Source: SCRA01 sp035533275 (GTDB taxonomy: Bacteria; Vulcanimicrobiota; Vulcanimicrobiia; Vulcanimicrobiales; SCRA01). From it: a DNA stretch of 64,000 bases. The first letter of the stretch is position 1; every line of letters begins with the position of its first letter. The notes under the pieces were generated by a model. That model saw only the letters and a program-made list of their open reading frames with translations. It searched no databases and was not told the origin of the DNA. The stretch spans positions 1-64,000 of the forward strand of contig DATLUD010000045.1 in the NCBI GenBank assembly GCA_035533275.1, written 5' to 3'. Below are positions 5,784 through 14,515 of this stretch, piece by piece. The translations under genes were made by a program, and so were the position numbers.

Positions 5784-7871
5784 TCAGTGCGTCGAGAGGA
5801 AGCCCACGAGGAGCAAGGCCACGATGTTGAGGACCTTGATCATCGGGTTGATGGCCGGTCCGGCGGTGTCCTTGTAGGGATCGCCGACGGTGTCGCCCGT
5901 GACGGCCGCTTGGTGCGCGAGCGACTTCTTGCCGCCGTAGTGGCCGTCTTCGATGTACTTCTTGGCGTTGTCCCAGGCCCCGCCGCCGCTGGTCATGGAG
6001 ACGGCGAGGAAGAAGCCGGTGACGATCGAGCCGACGAGCACGCCGCCGAGGAGCTTAGCCCCATCCCCACTGGGAAGAAGCAAGCCGATGAGCACGATGA
6101 TGATCGGCACCAGCACCGGGATCAGCGCCGGGACGATCATCTCGCGCAACGCCGCCTTGGTGACGATGTCGACGGTGGTAGCGTAGTCCGGGCGCGCCGT
6201 GCCCTCCATGATCCCGCTGATCTCTCTGAATTGGCGACGGACCTCCTCGACCACCGCGCCGCCGGCGCGTCCCACCGCCTCCATCGAGAGCGAGCTGAAG
6301 AAGTACGGCAACAGGCCGCCGACCATCAGGCCGGTGAGCACGTACGGCTCGTTGATTCCGAACGTGAGGTTGGTCAACCCGTGGTTGGCCAGCTCCTGAA
6401 CGTACGAAGCGAAGAGCACCACGGCGGCCAGCGCCGCGGAGCCGATCGCGTATCCCTTGGTGACGGCCTTGGTGGTGTTACCGACGGCGTCGAGCGGATC
6501 GGTGACGCCGCGCACGCTCTCCGGCAGCTCGGCCATCTCGGCGATGCCGCCGGCGTTGTCCGTGATCGGGCCGAAGGAGTCGATGGCTACGATGATTCCC
6601 GCCATCGAGAGCATCGCCATGACGGCGAGGCTCACGCCGAAAAGCCCGGCGAGCGCGTTCGAGACGAGGATGCCGATCACGATCACCAGCGCCGGCAGTG
6701 CCGTCGCCTGCATGGAGACCGCCAGACCGGAGATGATGTTGGTGGCGTGTCCGGTGGTCGAGGCCTTGGCGATCCGCTGCACGGGTGAGAACTGGGTGCC
6801 GGTGTAGTACTCGGTGATGTAGACGATGGCGACCGTGATGATCATGCCGACGACGCAGCTGAGCCAGACGTCCCAGGTGCCCAGCGGGCGGTTGAGCGAT
6901 GGCACGATCGCGGCGTTGGCGAAGAAGAGCCACGAGAGGCCCCAGAACGCGATGACGGCGAGGACCGCAGCAACCCAAAGACCTTTGTAGAGGGCGCCCA
7001 TGATCGACCCCGACTCCGACTTTCGCACGAAGAACGTGCCGATGATGGAGGCGATGATCGAGACGCCGGCCAGGCCCAGCGGAAAGATCTCAACGTTGGG
7101 AACCGCCTTGCCCAAGGTAAGGGACGCCAGGAGCATCGCGGCGACGGTCGTGACGACATACGTCTCGAAGAGGTCGGCGGCCATGCCGGCGCAATCGCCG
7201 ACGTTGTCGCCGACGTTATCGGCGATGACGGCGGGGTTGCGCGGGTCGTCCTCAGGGATGCCCGCCTCGACCTTGCCGACCAGGTCGGCACCGACGTCGG
7301 CGGCCTTGGTGAAGATCCCGCCGCCCAAGCGCGCGAACACCGAGATCAACGAGCAGCCGAAGGCGAGGCCGACCATCGCCGCGAGCGACTCGGGGATGTT
7401 GCCACCCGTCACCGCGAGCATGATGGCGTAATAGCCGGCGACGGCGACGATGCCCAAGCCCACCACGAGCAGGCCCGTGATGGAGCCGCCCCGGAAGGCC
7501 AGTGCCAGCGCCGGGGCGAGGCCCTTGCGGGCCGCCTCCGTGGTGCGCACGTTGGCGCGCACTGAGACGATCATGCCGATGAAGCCCGCAGCGCCCGAGA
7601 GTATGGCGCCGATCAGGAAGCCGACGGCGGGCTTCCACCCGAGGGGCGGCGCGATCAAGATGAGGATCGCCACGATGACGGCGGCGATGGCGACCGTGGT
7701 GTATTGGCGCCGCAGAAACGCCATGGCGCCCTCCTGGATCGCGCGGGCGATGTCCTGCATGCGCTCGTTGCCCGCGGGTTGCTTGAGCACCCACGCGATG
7801 AGCACGATGCCGTAGACGATCGCGGCGAGTCCGCACACCAGGGCGAACGTGATCCCTAGGGTACTAGACAT
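5784..7871 (-). CDS. hppA: Membrane-bound proton-pumping pyrophosphatase, K+-independent type
   Basis: A 695-residue integral membrane enzyme with about 16 membrane helices that couples pyrophosphate hydrolysis to proton transport. The pyrophosphate/Mg site is clear: DVGADLVGKVE, then EDDPRNPAVIADNVGDNVGD, and near the C-terminus DNAKKYIE and DTVGDPYKDTAGPAINP. GNTTKAVTKG has Lys where K+-dependent enzymes have Ala, which marks the K+-independent, proton-pumping class. The start at 7871 is preceded by GGAGG five bases away. A frame-open ATG twelve bases further upstream contains that ribosome site and is less likely. Confidence 0.95.
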   Translation of the reverse strand: MSSTLGITFALVCGLAAIVYGIVLIAWVLKQPAGNERMQDIARAIQEGAMAFLRRQYTTVAIAAVIVAILILIAPPLGWKPAVGFLIGAILSGAAGFIGMIVSVRANVRTTEAARKGLAPALALAFRGGSITGLLVVGLGIVAVAGYYAIMLAVTGGNIPESLAAMVGLAFGCSLISVFARLGGGIFTKAADVGADLVGKVEAGIPEDDPRNPAVIADNVGDNVGDCAGMAADLFETYVVTTVAAMLLASLTLGKAVPNVEIFPLGLAGVSIIASIIGTFFVRKSESGSIMGALYKGLWVAAVLAVIAFWGLSWLFFANAAIVPSLNRPLGTWDVWLSCVVGMIITVAIVYITEYYTGTQFSPVQRIAKASTTGHATNIISGLAVSMQATALPALVIVIGILVSNALAGLFGVSLAVMAMLSMAGIIVAIDSFGPITDNAGGIAEMAELPESVRGVTDPLDAVGNTTKAVTKGYAIGSAALAAVVLFASYVQELANHGLTNLTFGINEPYVLTGLMVGGLLPYFFSSLSMEAVGRAGGAVVEEVRRQFREISGIMEGTARPDYATTVDIVTKAALREMIVPALIPVLVPIIIVLIGLLLPSGDGAKLLGGVLVGSIVTGFFLAVSMTSGGGAWDNAKKYIEDGHYGGKKSLAHQAAVTGDTVGDPYKDTAGPAINPMIKVLNIVALLLVGFLSTH

Positions 7872-8115
7872 GTTCCTCCACAACGGGGGGCAGCATGCCC
7901 CCCTCGATGTCGCACATAGGGCCCTCGCGCACGCGGAAGCCTCGCCGATGTGGACGAGGCTCGCCTAGAAGTCGTCCAAGCTGCGTTGCGGCGCGGGCTC
8001 GTTTGCGGCACGCTTTCGCACGCTTGGGCCCCTACCCTGCCACCTCTCCCGCCCGGGCGCGGCCTCTCCGGGCGACGGAGGGGGCGGCAGGGGGGCAAGC
8101 AAAGACCGCCGGCCG

Positions 8116-9135
8116 ATGGCACGATTCGTCGCGCAACGCATCCTGCGGCTGGTTGCCGTCCTGGTCACGATCACGGTGGTCAGCTTCTTCTTCATGCACG
8201 CGATTCCGGGGAGTCCGGTCACCGTACGCCTCGGGGAGCATGCCACGCCTCAGGCGGTCGCGCAACTGAACGCCCAGCTGGGGTTGGACCGCCCATGGTA
8301 CGTGCAGTTGGCGAAGTACCTTTGGGCCGTGGCGCACGGTGACCTCGGCTCCTCCATCTTCGACCAGCAGCCCGTCGCGGCAAAGCTCCTGCAGTACTTT
8401 CCCGCCACGGTCGAGCTGGCGCTGGCGGCCATGATCTTCGCCGTCGCCGTGGGCGTCCCGGCCGGCGTGCTGGCGGCGGTGCGTCACGGCTCGGCTCTCG
8501 ACGCGGCGATCATGGTGCTCGTTCTGGTGGGGGTCTCGGTGCCGGTGTTCTGGCTGGGCTGGATGCTCGTCTACCTCTTCGCGGTGGTGCCCGGGCGCTG
8601 GCACCTGGACCTCTTTCCCATCAGCGGCCGTCTCTCGATGATCTACACGGTGCGCCCCATGACGCACCTGCTGATCCTCGACGCCTTGCTCGAGGGAGAC
8701 CCGGCGGCCGCGGCCAACGCGCTGTGGCATCTCGTGCTCCCCGCGCTCACGCTGGGCACGATCCCCCTGGCCATCATCGCGAAGATGACGCGCAGCGGCA
8801 TGCTGGAGGTGCTGAGCAGCGACTACGTGCGGACGGCGCGAGCTAAGGGCTTGGGTGAGCGCGCCGTGGTGCTGCGCCACGGATTGCGCAACGCCCTGAT
8901 CCCCATCCTCACGGTGGTGGGCCTGCAGACGGGGCTGCTGCTGGGCGGCGCGGTGCTCACGGAGAGCATCTTCGCGTGGCCGGGAGTGGGTCGCCTGGCG
9001 TTCGAGGCGATCTCGAACCGCGACTTTCCCGTCGTCAACGGCTGCATCTTGCTCTTCGCCGTCACGTTCGTCGTGGTCAATACCTGCGTCGACGTGCTCT
9101 ATGCCGCGGTGAACCCTCGCATCCGTTACGGGTGA
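8116..9135 (+). CDS. Dipeptide/oligopeptide-type ABC transporter permease (DppB-like), orphan
   Basis: A 339-residue permease of the DppB/OppB type. It begins with RFVAQRILRLVAVLVTITVVSF and GSPV, the usual first helix and N-terminal motif, and has about six membrane helices. The EAA loop, which docks the ATPase, reads YVRTARAKGLGERAVVLRHGLRNALIPI. It imports peptides, nickel or similar solutes with a DppC-type partner, ATPases and a binding protein, but none of these is next to it. cheR follows after 92 bases. It is either a leftover or works with subunits encoded elsewhere. Confidence 0.88.
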   Translation: MARFVAQRILRLVAVLVTITVVSFFFMHAIPGSPVTVRLGEHATPQAVAQLNAQLGLDRPWYVQLAKYLWAVAHGDLGSSIFDQQPVAAKLLQYFPATVELALAAMIFAVAVGVPAGVLAAVRHGSALDAAIMVLVLVGVSVPVFWLGWMLVYLFAVVPGRWHLDLFPISGRLSMIYTVRPMTHLLILDALLEGDPAAAANALWHLVLPALTLGTIPLAIIAKMTRSGMLEVLSSDYVRTARAKGLGERAVVLRHGLRNALIPILTVVGLQTGLLLGGAVLTESIFAWPGVGRLAFEAISNRDFPVVNGCILLFAVTFVVVNTCVDVLYAAVNPRIRYG

Positions 9136-9145
9136 TTCGCGGTGC

Positions 9146-9173
9146 TAAACCACGACCTCGCCCCGGCCGAAAC
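9146..9173 (+). promoter_or_regulatory. Candidate sigma-28 promoter before cheR
   Basis: TAAA (9146-9149), a 16-base gap and GCCGAAAC (9166-9173) resemble the flagellar sigma consensus TAAA-N15-GCCGATAA. It lies about 55 bases before the cheR start, and the sigma factor gene itself is two genes downstream. Confidence 0.4.
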
Positions 9174-9227
9174 TCCCACAGAGGCGCACGCGGCGGAACG
9201 GGCGAGGGTGCTGTATTGGATGGCTCG

Positions 9228-10100
9228 ATGTCGGAAGGAGAGTTCCGGGCGCTTCGCGACCTCATTCGCGAGGAGTTCGGAATCTTCTATGACGACGGGA
9301 AGCAGTTTCTGCTCCAATCGCGCCTGGCGGTACGCTTGGCGAAGGCCGGCCTCCAGAGCTACAACGATTACTACGCCTTGCTCCGCAGCCCAGTCGCGCG
9401 GGGTGCCGAGCTGCGCGAGTTGGCCAGCGTCCTCACCAACAACGAGACGTACTTCTTTCGCGAGCAAGCTCAGCTGAAGGCGCTCTCCGCGAGCGTGTTG
9501 GAGGAGCTGCTGAAGGAGCGTCGTGCGCGCCCGCTGCGGATCTGGTCGGCGGCGTGCTCCAGCGGCGAGGAGCCGTACAGCTTGGCGATGACGCTGACGG
9601 AGTCGCCGCGGCTGGCCGGCGTCCCCTTCGAGATTCACGCCAGCGACATCAGCGACCGCGTCTTGGCTCGGGCCCAGAGCGGCGTCTACCAGAGTCTCTC
9701 CTTCCGGGCCACGGAGCCGGCGATGCTGCAGCGGCACTTCGAGCCGGCCGGACCCAACGAGCACCGCCTGAGGGAGGAGATCAAGCGCCAGGTGCGCTTC
9801 TTCCGGCTCAACCTCATGGACGAGCAGGCCATGGCCATCGTGCCGGAGATGGATGCGATCTTCTGCCGCAACGTGCTCATCTATTTCGACCGCCCGACGC
9901 AGAAGCGCGTCGTGGAGTCGTTCGCGAAGCGCCTCTCGCCGCGCGGCTTCCTGTTCCTTGGTCACGCGGAGTCCCTCTTTCACGTCACCGACCTCTACGA
10001 GCCGATGCTGCTGCCCGACACGATCGTCTACCGCCGCAAGCCGAGTCCGGAGCCGCGCGAGGCCCGCGCGTGGTACGCCGCGCCGGGGACACGCGCGTGA
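9228..10100 (+). CDS. cheR: Chemotaxis protein methyltransferase CheR
   Basis: A 290-residue enzyme that methylates receptor glutamates with S-adenosylmethionine. The small N-terminal helical domain (about 1-70) precedes NNETYFFRE, the receptor-side motif. The SAM-binding SAACSSGEEPYSLA follows, then CRNVLIYF and FLGHAES. The start ATG 9228 begins MSEGEF. Further upstream in this frame there is only Arg-rich readthrough. It overlaps cheB by four bases (GTGA), so adaptation enzymes are made together. Confidence 0.94.
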   Translation: MSEGEFRALRDLIREEFGIFYDDGKQFLLQSRLAVRLAKAGLQSYNDYYALLRSPVARGAELRELASVLTNNETYFFREQAQLKALSASVLEELLKERRARPLRIWSAACSSGEEPYSLAMTLTESPRLAGVPFEIHASDISDRVLARAQSGVYQSLSFRATEPAMLQRHFEPAGPNEHRLREEIKRQVRFFRLNLMDEQAMAIVPEMDAIFCRNVLIYFDRPTQKRVVESFAKRLSPRGFLFLGHAESLFHVTDLYEPMLLPDTIVYRRKPSPEPREARAWYAAPGTRA

Positions 10101-11227
10101 ACGAGCGGCGCATCCGCGTCGTCATCGTCGACGACTCCGCCTTCATGCGCCGCGCGCTGGCGAGGATGCTCGAGAACGAGCCCGGTCTGGAGGTCGCGGG
10201 AACGGCCAACAGCGGCGAGGAGGCGATCGAGCGCGTCGCGCTCCTGCGCCCGGACGTGGTGACCATGGACGTCGAGATGCCCGGCATCGGAGGGCTCGAG
10301 GCCGTGCGCGCCATCATGCGCACCCACCCCACGCCGATCATCATGATCAGCGCGGTGACGCGCGAGGGAGCCGAGGAGACGCTGCGCGCCCTGGAGCTTG
10401 GCGCGATGGATTTCATCCCCAAGCCCACCGCGGCGTACATGGACATCCTCAAAGTGGCGCGCGACCTCGTCGCCAAGCTGCGCGCGGTGGGCGGGACGAA
10501 GCTGATGCCGCCCCCGCGGGGCCCGGCCGCTGCGCCTGCTGCCCTGCGCACGCCCTCGGCGGTCGCGCCCAGGCCGCCCGCTCCGGCGCCGCCGCTTACC
10601 GTGCCCTCCCCGATCTGGCACACCGGACGCGACGCGTACGAGATCGTCACGTTGGGGACCTCGACCGGGGGACCCGTCGCTCTCTCGCAGGTGGTGCCGG
10701 CCCTGCCGGCCGATCTGCCCGTGCCCCTCGTCGTGGTTCAGCACATGCCGCCGGGCTTCACGCGCCCGCTGGCGGAGCGTCTGAATGCCGCCTCGCATTT
10801 GCGGGTAGTCGAAGGGGAGGAGGGTCTTGCGCTGCGGCCGGGTATGGCGGTGATCGCTCCCGCGGGACGCCAGCTCGCCTTTGGCCGCGGCGAGGGCGGC
10901 TGGGTCTGTCGCCTGTTCATCGAACCCGCGGGGCACTCGTTGCACGTGCCGAGCGTCGACCACATGATGACCAGCGCGGCCTCGTGCTTCGGCGGGCGGA
11001 GCGTCGGCGTGATCATGACGGGCATGGGGCAAGACGGATTGGAGGGTCTCAAGCGGATCAAGGCCGCGGGAGGATACGTGGTCGGTCAGGACGAGGCGAC
11101 GTGCGTGGTCTACGGCATGCCGCGCGCGGCAGCGCTGGCAGGCGTGGTCGACCGCGTGGTTTCGCTCAACGGCGTCGCCGGAGCGATCGTCGACGCGCTC
11201 GCCGGACCCCCGCCATCGACGGTTTAG
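10097..11227 (+). CDS. cheB: Chemotaxis response regulator and methylesterase CheB
   Basis: A 376-residue protein with a receiver domain (acidic pair Asp12/13, phosphorylated Asp58, Lys109) joined by a Pro/Ala-rich linker (about 135-172) to the methylesterase domain. The catalytic triad is visible: Ser189 in GTSTGGP, His216 in VQHMPPGF and Asp313 in GMGQDGLEG. It removes methyl groups from, or deamidates, chemoreceptors when phosphorylated by CheA. The GTG start overlaps the cheR stop. CheA and CheW are encoded 34 kb downstream and no receptor gene is in the window. Confidence 0.95.
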   Translation: MNERRIRVVIVDDSAFMRRALARMLENEPGLEVAGTANSGEEAIERVALLRPDVVTMDVEMPGIGGLEAVRAIMRTHPTPIIMISAVTREGAEETLRALELGAMDFIPKPTAAYMDILKVARDLVAKLRAVGGTKLMPPPRGPAAAPAALRTPSAVAPRPPAPAPPLTVPSPIWHTGRDAYEIVTLGTSTGGPVALSQVVPALPADLPVPLVVVQHMPPGFTRPLAERLNAASHLRVVEGEEGLALRPGMAVIAPAGRQLAFGRGEGGWVCRLFIEPAGHSLHVPSVDHMMTSAASCFGGRSVGVIMTGMGQDGLEGLKRIKAAGGYVVGQDEATCVVYGMPRAAALAGVVDRVVSLNGVAGAIVDALAGPPPSTV

Positions 11228-11257
11228 CCGGGTGAACCCCAAGGCGACCTAGGGCAG

Positions 11258-11283
11258 GTTTCCGCCTCCTGCGTGGAGGAAAC
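11258..11283 (+). other. Hairpin between cheB and the sigma factor gene
   Basis: GTTT and CCTCC (11258-11269, with a CCG bulge) pair with GGAGG and AAAC (11275-11283). The GGAGG arm looks like a ribosome site but has no start codon at the right distance. The TTG start at 11318 has its own AAGGAG. It may tune expression of the sigma factor. Confidence 0.35.
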
Positions 11284-11317
11284 ATCACTCCGCGGTCATT
11301 CGCAAGGAGCGTACGCG

Positions 11318-12145
11318 TTGAGTGGATCCGGGAGCCCCGCCCTGTACACCATTGGCGGGACCACGTATACCCGGGAGGAGGTCGTCCACAAATACCTCCA
11401 TCTCGTCAAATACGTTGCGGGTCGCATCTCCATCAACTTGCCCCCGAACGTCGAGATCAACGACTTGATCAACGAGGGTATCCTCGGTTTGATCGACGCG
11501 ATCGAGAAGTACGACGATGCGCGCGGGGTCAAGTTCGAGACGTACGCGATCACCCGGATCAACGGCTCGATCCTCGACGCCCTGCGCGCCCTGGACTGGG
11601 TGCCGCGGGCTGTCCGCCAGCGTGCACGCGAGCTCGAGCGGACGTACCAGGAGCTGGAAGGGCGCCTCGGGCGCACGGCCAGCGATACCGAGGTTGCGAG
11701 CGAGCTGGGCATCGAGGTCTCCGAGCTCCACCACCTGCTCCTGCGCATCAAGGGCACGACGATTCTCTCGCTCGAGGAGTTCCTCCCCAACGAGCGCGGC
11801 TATGAGATTCCGCTGGTCGACACGCTCAAGGACCAGACGGCGGACATCACGGCCGTCGTCGAATCCCAGGAGATCAAGGAGTCGCTTCGCAAAGCCGTGG
11901 ACCGCTTGCCGCCGCAAGAGCGCACGGTGATATCGCTCTACTACTTCGAGGGCCTCACGCTCAAGGAGATCAAGGGCGTGCTCGAGGTTTCCGAGTCGCG
12001 CGTCTCGCAGATCCATGCGCAGGCCGTCATCCACCTCCGGGTCGCCTTACGCCAATTGAAAGAAGATCTCGGGTATCGCGACAACGACCCGAACGTCAAG
12101 CAGAAGTACGTGCGCCGGAACAAACCGCAAGAGGCGACCGGCTGA
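11318..12145 (+). CDS. fliA: FliA/WhiG-family RNA polymerase sigma factor
   Basis: A sigma-28-type factor of about 275 residues. Region 2 shows VEINDLINEGILGLIDAIEKYD and FETYAITRINGSILDALRALDW, the latter typical of FliA/WhiG/SigD. Region 3 has RTASDTEVASELGI. Region 4 has LPPQERTVISLYYFEGLTLKEIKGVLEVSESRVSQIH. TTG 11318 is chosen because AAGGAG sits eight bases before it. A GTG at 11273 would add 15 residues but lacks a ribosome site. It should direct polymerase to late flagellar and chemotaxis promoters. No anti-sigma flgM is seen. Confidence 0.92.
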   Translation: MSGSGSPALYTIGGTTYTREEVVHKYLHLVKYVAGRISINLPPNVEINDLINEGILGLIDAIEKYDDARGVKFETYAITRINGSILDALRALDWVPRAVRQRARELERTYQELEGRLGRTASDTEVASELGIEVSELHHLLLRIKGTTILSLEEFLPNERGYEIPLVDTLKDQTADITAVVESQEIKESLRKAVDRLPPQERTVISLYYFEGLTLKEIKGVLEVSESRVSQIHAQAVIHLRVALRQLKEDLGYRDNDPNVKQKYVRRNKPQEATG

Positions 12146-12179
12146 ACCCCCCGCAACGGAGCGTACCTTTACAGATCGA

Positions 12180-12187
12180 GCCGATAC
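12180..12187 (+). promoter_or_regulatory. GCCGATAC box, possible sigma-28 -10 element
   Basis: GCCGATAC matches seven of eight bases of the sigma-28 -10 element and lies 35 bases before the next gene. The -35 region has no TAAA, so this is a half match. The same octamer recurs at 34311 and 44254, both before flagellar or chemotaxis genes. Confidence 0.3.
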
Positions 12188-12221
12188 CGATATGGTAAGG
12201 CAAAGGGGGGAGCGTCCAAGG

Positions 12222-12554
12222 ATGGCCTTGCGACCCGTCGACCTACAACTCTCCATCTTGCAGGCGACTCAGACCGCCGCCGTGACCCAGCAGCAGCTCG
12301 AGGGTCCCGTCGCGGCGCAGGCGGCCACCCAGCAGCATTTTGCCGCCCAGGTGCAGGAGCGCCAGGAGAGCGTCGGCGTCATCGACGAGGCGGAGTTCTC
12401 CCGCATTCGCACCGGCGAGCGCGAGAGCAGCGGGGGATCCGAGGGGCAGGCGTCCGGGAGGCGACCGCGCGGCGGCGCCGCCGGCCTTCCGTCTGAGCGG
12501 CCGGATGGTCTCGCCTTTGCCGACGACGAGCATCTCATCGACTTCTCCGCCTGA
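12222..12554 (+). CDS. Small protein of flagellar context, function unknown
   Basis: A 110-residue protein beginning MALRPVDLQLSILQATQTAAVTQQQ. The N-terminal half is Gln/Ala-rich and probably helical, the middle has QVQERQESVGVIDEAEF, and the C-terminal third is Gly/Arg-rich and likely disordered. GGGGGGAG lies about nine bases before ATG 12222. The in-frame ATG 30 bases upstream has no ribosome site. Small Gln-rich proteins at this place, between a flagellar sigma gene and a fliK-like gene, are common in flagellar clusters of Gram-positive type, but I cannot name a family. Confidence 0.6.
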   Translation: MALRPVDLQLSILQATQTAAVTQQQLEGPVAAQAATQQHFAAQVQERQESVGVIDEAEFSRIRTGERESSGGSEGQASGRRPRGGAAGLPSERPDGLAFADDEHLIDFSA

Positions 12555-12566
12555 GGCCGCGCGGCG

Positions 12567-14177
12567 GTGAGCGGCGTCCCGGGCCTGATCCGTGCCCTCT
12601 TGTCGTCGAGCGCGCAGCCCGGCGGCGGGCAGCCGCTCGAGGCCGCTCAACTGCGCGCCCTGCTCGACGTAGGCGACGTCTTGACGGTCAAAGTCCTGGC
12701 CCAGGTCGTCGGCCGCCCGACCATCGAGATCGCCGGGCGTCCCGTGCTGGCGGCGCTGCCTGAAGGCGTCGCGCCGGGTGACCTGCTCCAGGTCCGCGTG
12801 GAAGGCTTCACGCCCGATCAAGTTCTGCTGAAGCTGCTGGCACACGTGCCGGCACAGCCATCCTCGCCGCAGCGATCGGCCCCGCTTCCCGCCGCCGATC
12901 CGCGCATCCCGGGGGAGCCCGCTCACCCGGCGGCCGTCCCCCTGCCGCAGGCCGGCTCGGCTCCTCCGGCCGCTCGCTCGCCGCAGACGGACGGGCCCCC
13001 GCCCGCGAATGACCTTCCGGCACGTCTGGCCGCTTTTCGCCTCTCCACGGCGGCCGGGGCGCTGGCCGAGCCGCGCCGCGCCGCGCCTCCGCTGCCCGCG
13101 GCCCCATCGCCGCTCGAGGAGGCCCCGGCCGCTTCCGTGCCGTCCCCCGCTCAGCCGGCGCCCCCCGTTGCGCCGCCGCCCGCCGTCGCGCGGGCGGTCA
13201 CGCAGGCGCCGCCGGGGGCCGCGCTCCTTCGCATGCTGCGCATCCCCGTCACGCCGACCACCTTGGCGGCGGCGCGGATCGCCCTCTCTGGGAGTGCGCG
13301 CGTGGCCTCGGCGCTCGAGGTCCTCCAGCAGGCCCTGCCGCTGGGGAGCGAGGATCCTCGCGTGCGCTACGTGCGCACGATCGCCGAGTTCGTGGGAACG
13401 CTCGATCCCGGCAAGCCCGACGTACTGCCCGCGCGCATCGATGCGTACGTCCAGCACGTGCTCGGCGGCGAGGCCCGGCTGCGCCAGGCGCTCGTTCCAG
13501 AGCAGGCCGCGCCGGGGGCAGAGACCCCATCGCGGCCCGCGCCCTCCGCGGCGCCCGGGACCGCGGCGGCCTCCACGCCGGGAGTGCCGCAGGAGGTCGG
13601 CCAGGCGCGTGCCGTCGTCGCGCGCGAGGCGGTGGCCGCGAACCTGAAGACGGCGGTCATGGAGTTGATGGCGGGTCCCCAAGGCGCCGACCCGGCGACC
13701 CGCGCCGCCCTCCAAGGCGCGCTCACGGCGATCACCGCGACGCAAGTGCAGACGCTCTCGCTCCAAGCGTCGACGCCGCAGATGCTGGCGATACCGCTGC
13801 CGTTGCCGTTTCCGCAAGGCGGTCAGCAGGCATATCTGCGCGTCGCGCGCGACGCGCGCAACCCCGCCGCGCCCGTGAGCCCGGAGAGCTTCCACCTGGC
13901 GCTGGTCCTGGAGACCAAGCACCACGGCACGGTGGCGATCGAGTTGCTCTGCGCCGATCGCGCGCTCAGCGTCGACGTGAAGGCGGAGCGCGCCAGCGCC
14001 GCCGCCGCCTTCGAGCAGCGCCTCCCCGAGCTGGCATCGCGCCTGGAGCGTCTGTCCTATCGCGTCGTGCGACTGGACGCCGGCGTCGCGCCGCAGGCCG
14101 CCGCCCCTGCCCCCGCCCCCGGCGCGCCCGCGGCTGACCAGCGCGACGACGGATCCGCGTTGGATCTGCGCGCATGA
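12567..14177 (+). CDS. FliK-like (YlqG-type) protein with Pro/Ala-rich middle
   Basis: A 536-residue protein from a GTG start. The N-terminus (about 25-90) looks like a small beta-rich domain (VLTVKVLAQVVGRPTIEIAGRPVLAALPEG). A long Pro/Ala-rich stretch (about 95-215) follows. The C-terminus (about 405-520) contains FHLALVLETKHHGTVAIELLC and FEQRLPELASRLERLSYRV, which resembles the C-terminal hook-length-control domain of FliK. It overlaps the FlhB-like gene by four bases (ATGA), the same pairing as ylqG-ylqH in Bacillus. A separate, clearer fliK lies at 30011, so this copy may do another export-related job. Confidence 0.7.
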   Translation: MSGVPGLIRALLSSSAQPGGGQPLEAAQLRALLDVGDVLTVKVLAQVVGRPTIEIAGRPVLAALPEGVAPGDLLQVRVEGFTPDQVLLKLLAHVPAQPSSPQRSAPLPAADPRIPGEPAHPAAVPLPQAGSAPPAARSPQTDGPPPANDLPARLAAFRLSTAAGALAEPRRAAPPLPAAPSPLEEAPAASVPSPAQPAPPVAPPPAVARAVTQAPPGAALLRMLRIPVTPTTLAAARIALSGSARVASALEVLQQALPLGSEDPRVRYVRTIAEFVGTLDPGKPDVLPARIDAYVQHVLGGEARLRQALVPEQAAPGAETPSRPAPSAAPGTAAASTPGVPQEVGQARAVVAREAVAANLKTAVMELMAGPQGADPATRAALQGALTAITATQVQTLSLQASTPQMLAIPLPLPFPQGGQQAYLRVARDARNPAAPVSPESFHLALVLETKHHGTVAIELLCADRALSVDVKAERASAAAAFEQRLPELASRLERLSYRVVRLDAGVAPQAAAPAPAPGAPAADQRDDGSALDLRA

Positions 14178-14479
14178 GTGACCGTCGCGTCGATCTGCGA
14201 CGGGGAGCGCCGCAACGGCCCGCCGCGGCGGCGTTGCGCTACGATCCGTTGAGCACGCAGGCCCCCGAAGTGGTCGCGGTCGGGCGCGGCCGCATGGCCG
14301 AGGAGATCGTCAAGGCGGCCACGGAGCATGGCGTGCCCCTGTACGAGGACGGTGCGCTCGTGGAGGCACTGGCGCGTCTGGATGCGGGGGACGTGATTCC
14401 GCGCGAGCTCTTCGCGGTGGTTGCCGAGGTGCTGATCTTCGTGTATCGCACCGACGGCGGCGAGACGCCTCCGGCGTAA
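14174..14479 (+). CDS. FlhB C-terminal-domain paralogue (FhlB/YlqH-like)
   Basis: A 101-residue protein made only of the cytoplasmic FlhB-like C-terminal domain. Residues about 20-95 read ALRYDPLSTQAPEVVAVGRGRMAEEIV, HGVPLYEDGALVEALARLDAGDVIPRELFAVVAEVLIFVYR, closely matching the end of FlhB. It lacks the membrane helices and the self-cleaving NPTH motif. In other bacteria such pieces can stand in for the cleaved FlhB tail in substrate switching. It is translationally coupled to the FliK-like gene before it, which fits a joint role in export control. Confidence 0.82.
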   Translation: MSDRRVDLRRGAPQRPAAAALRYDPLSTQAPEVVAVGRGRMAEEIVKAATEHGVPLYEDGALVEALARLDAGDVIPRELFAVVAEVLIFVYRTDGGETPPA

Positions 14480-14515
14480 GAGGACCGCGTAGCCGCCGGG
14501 TGAAGTGCAGGTCCG

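Noticed and set aside
12121..12221. Full sigma-28 promoter before the small gene at 12222
   Set aside because: GCCGATAC is present, but no TAAA-like box stands at the right distance, so only the half-site is reported.
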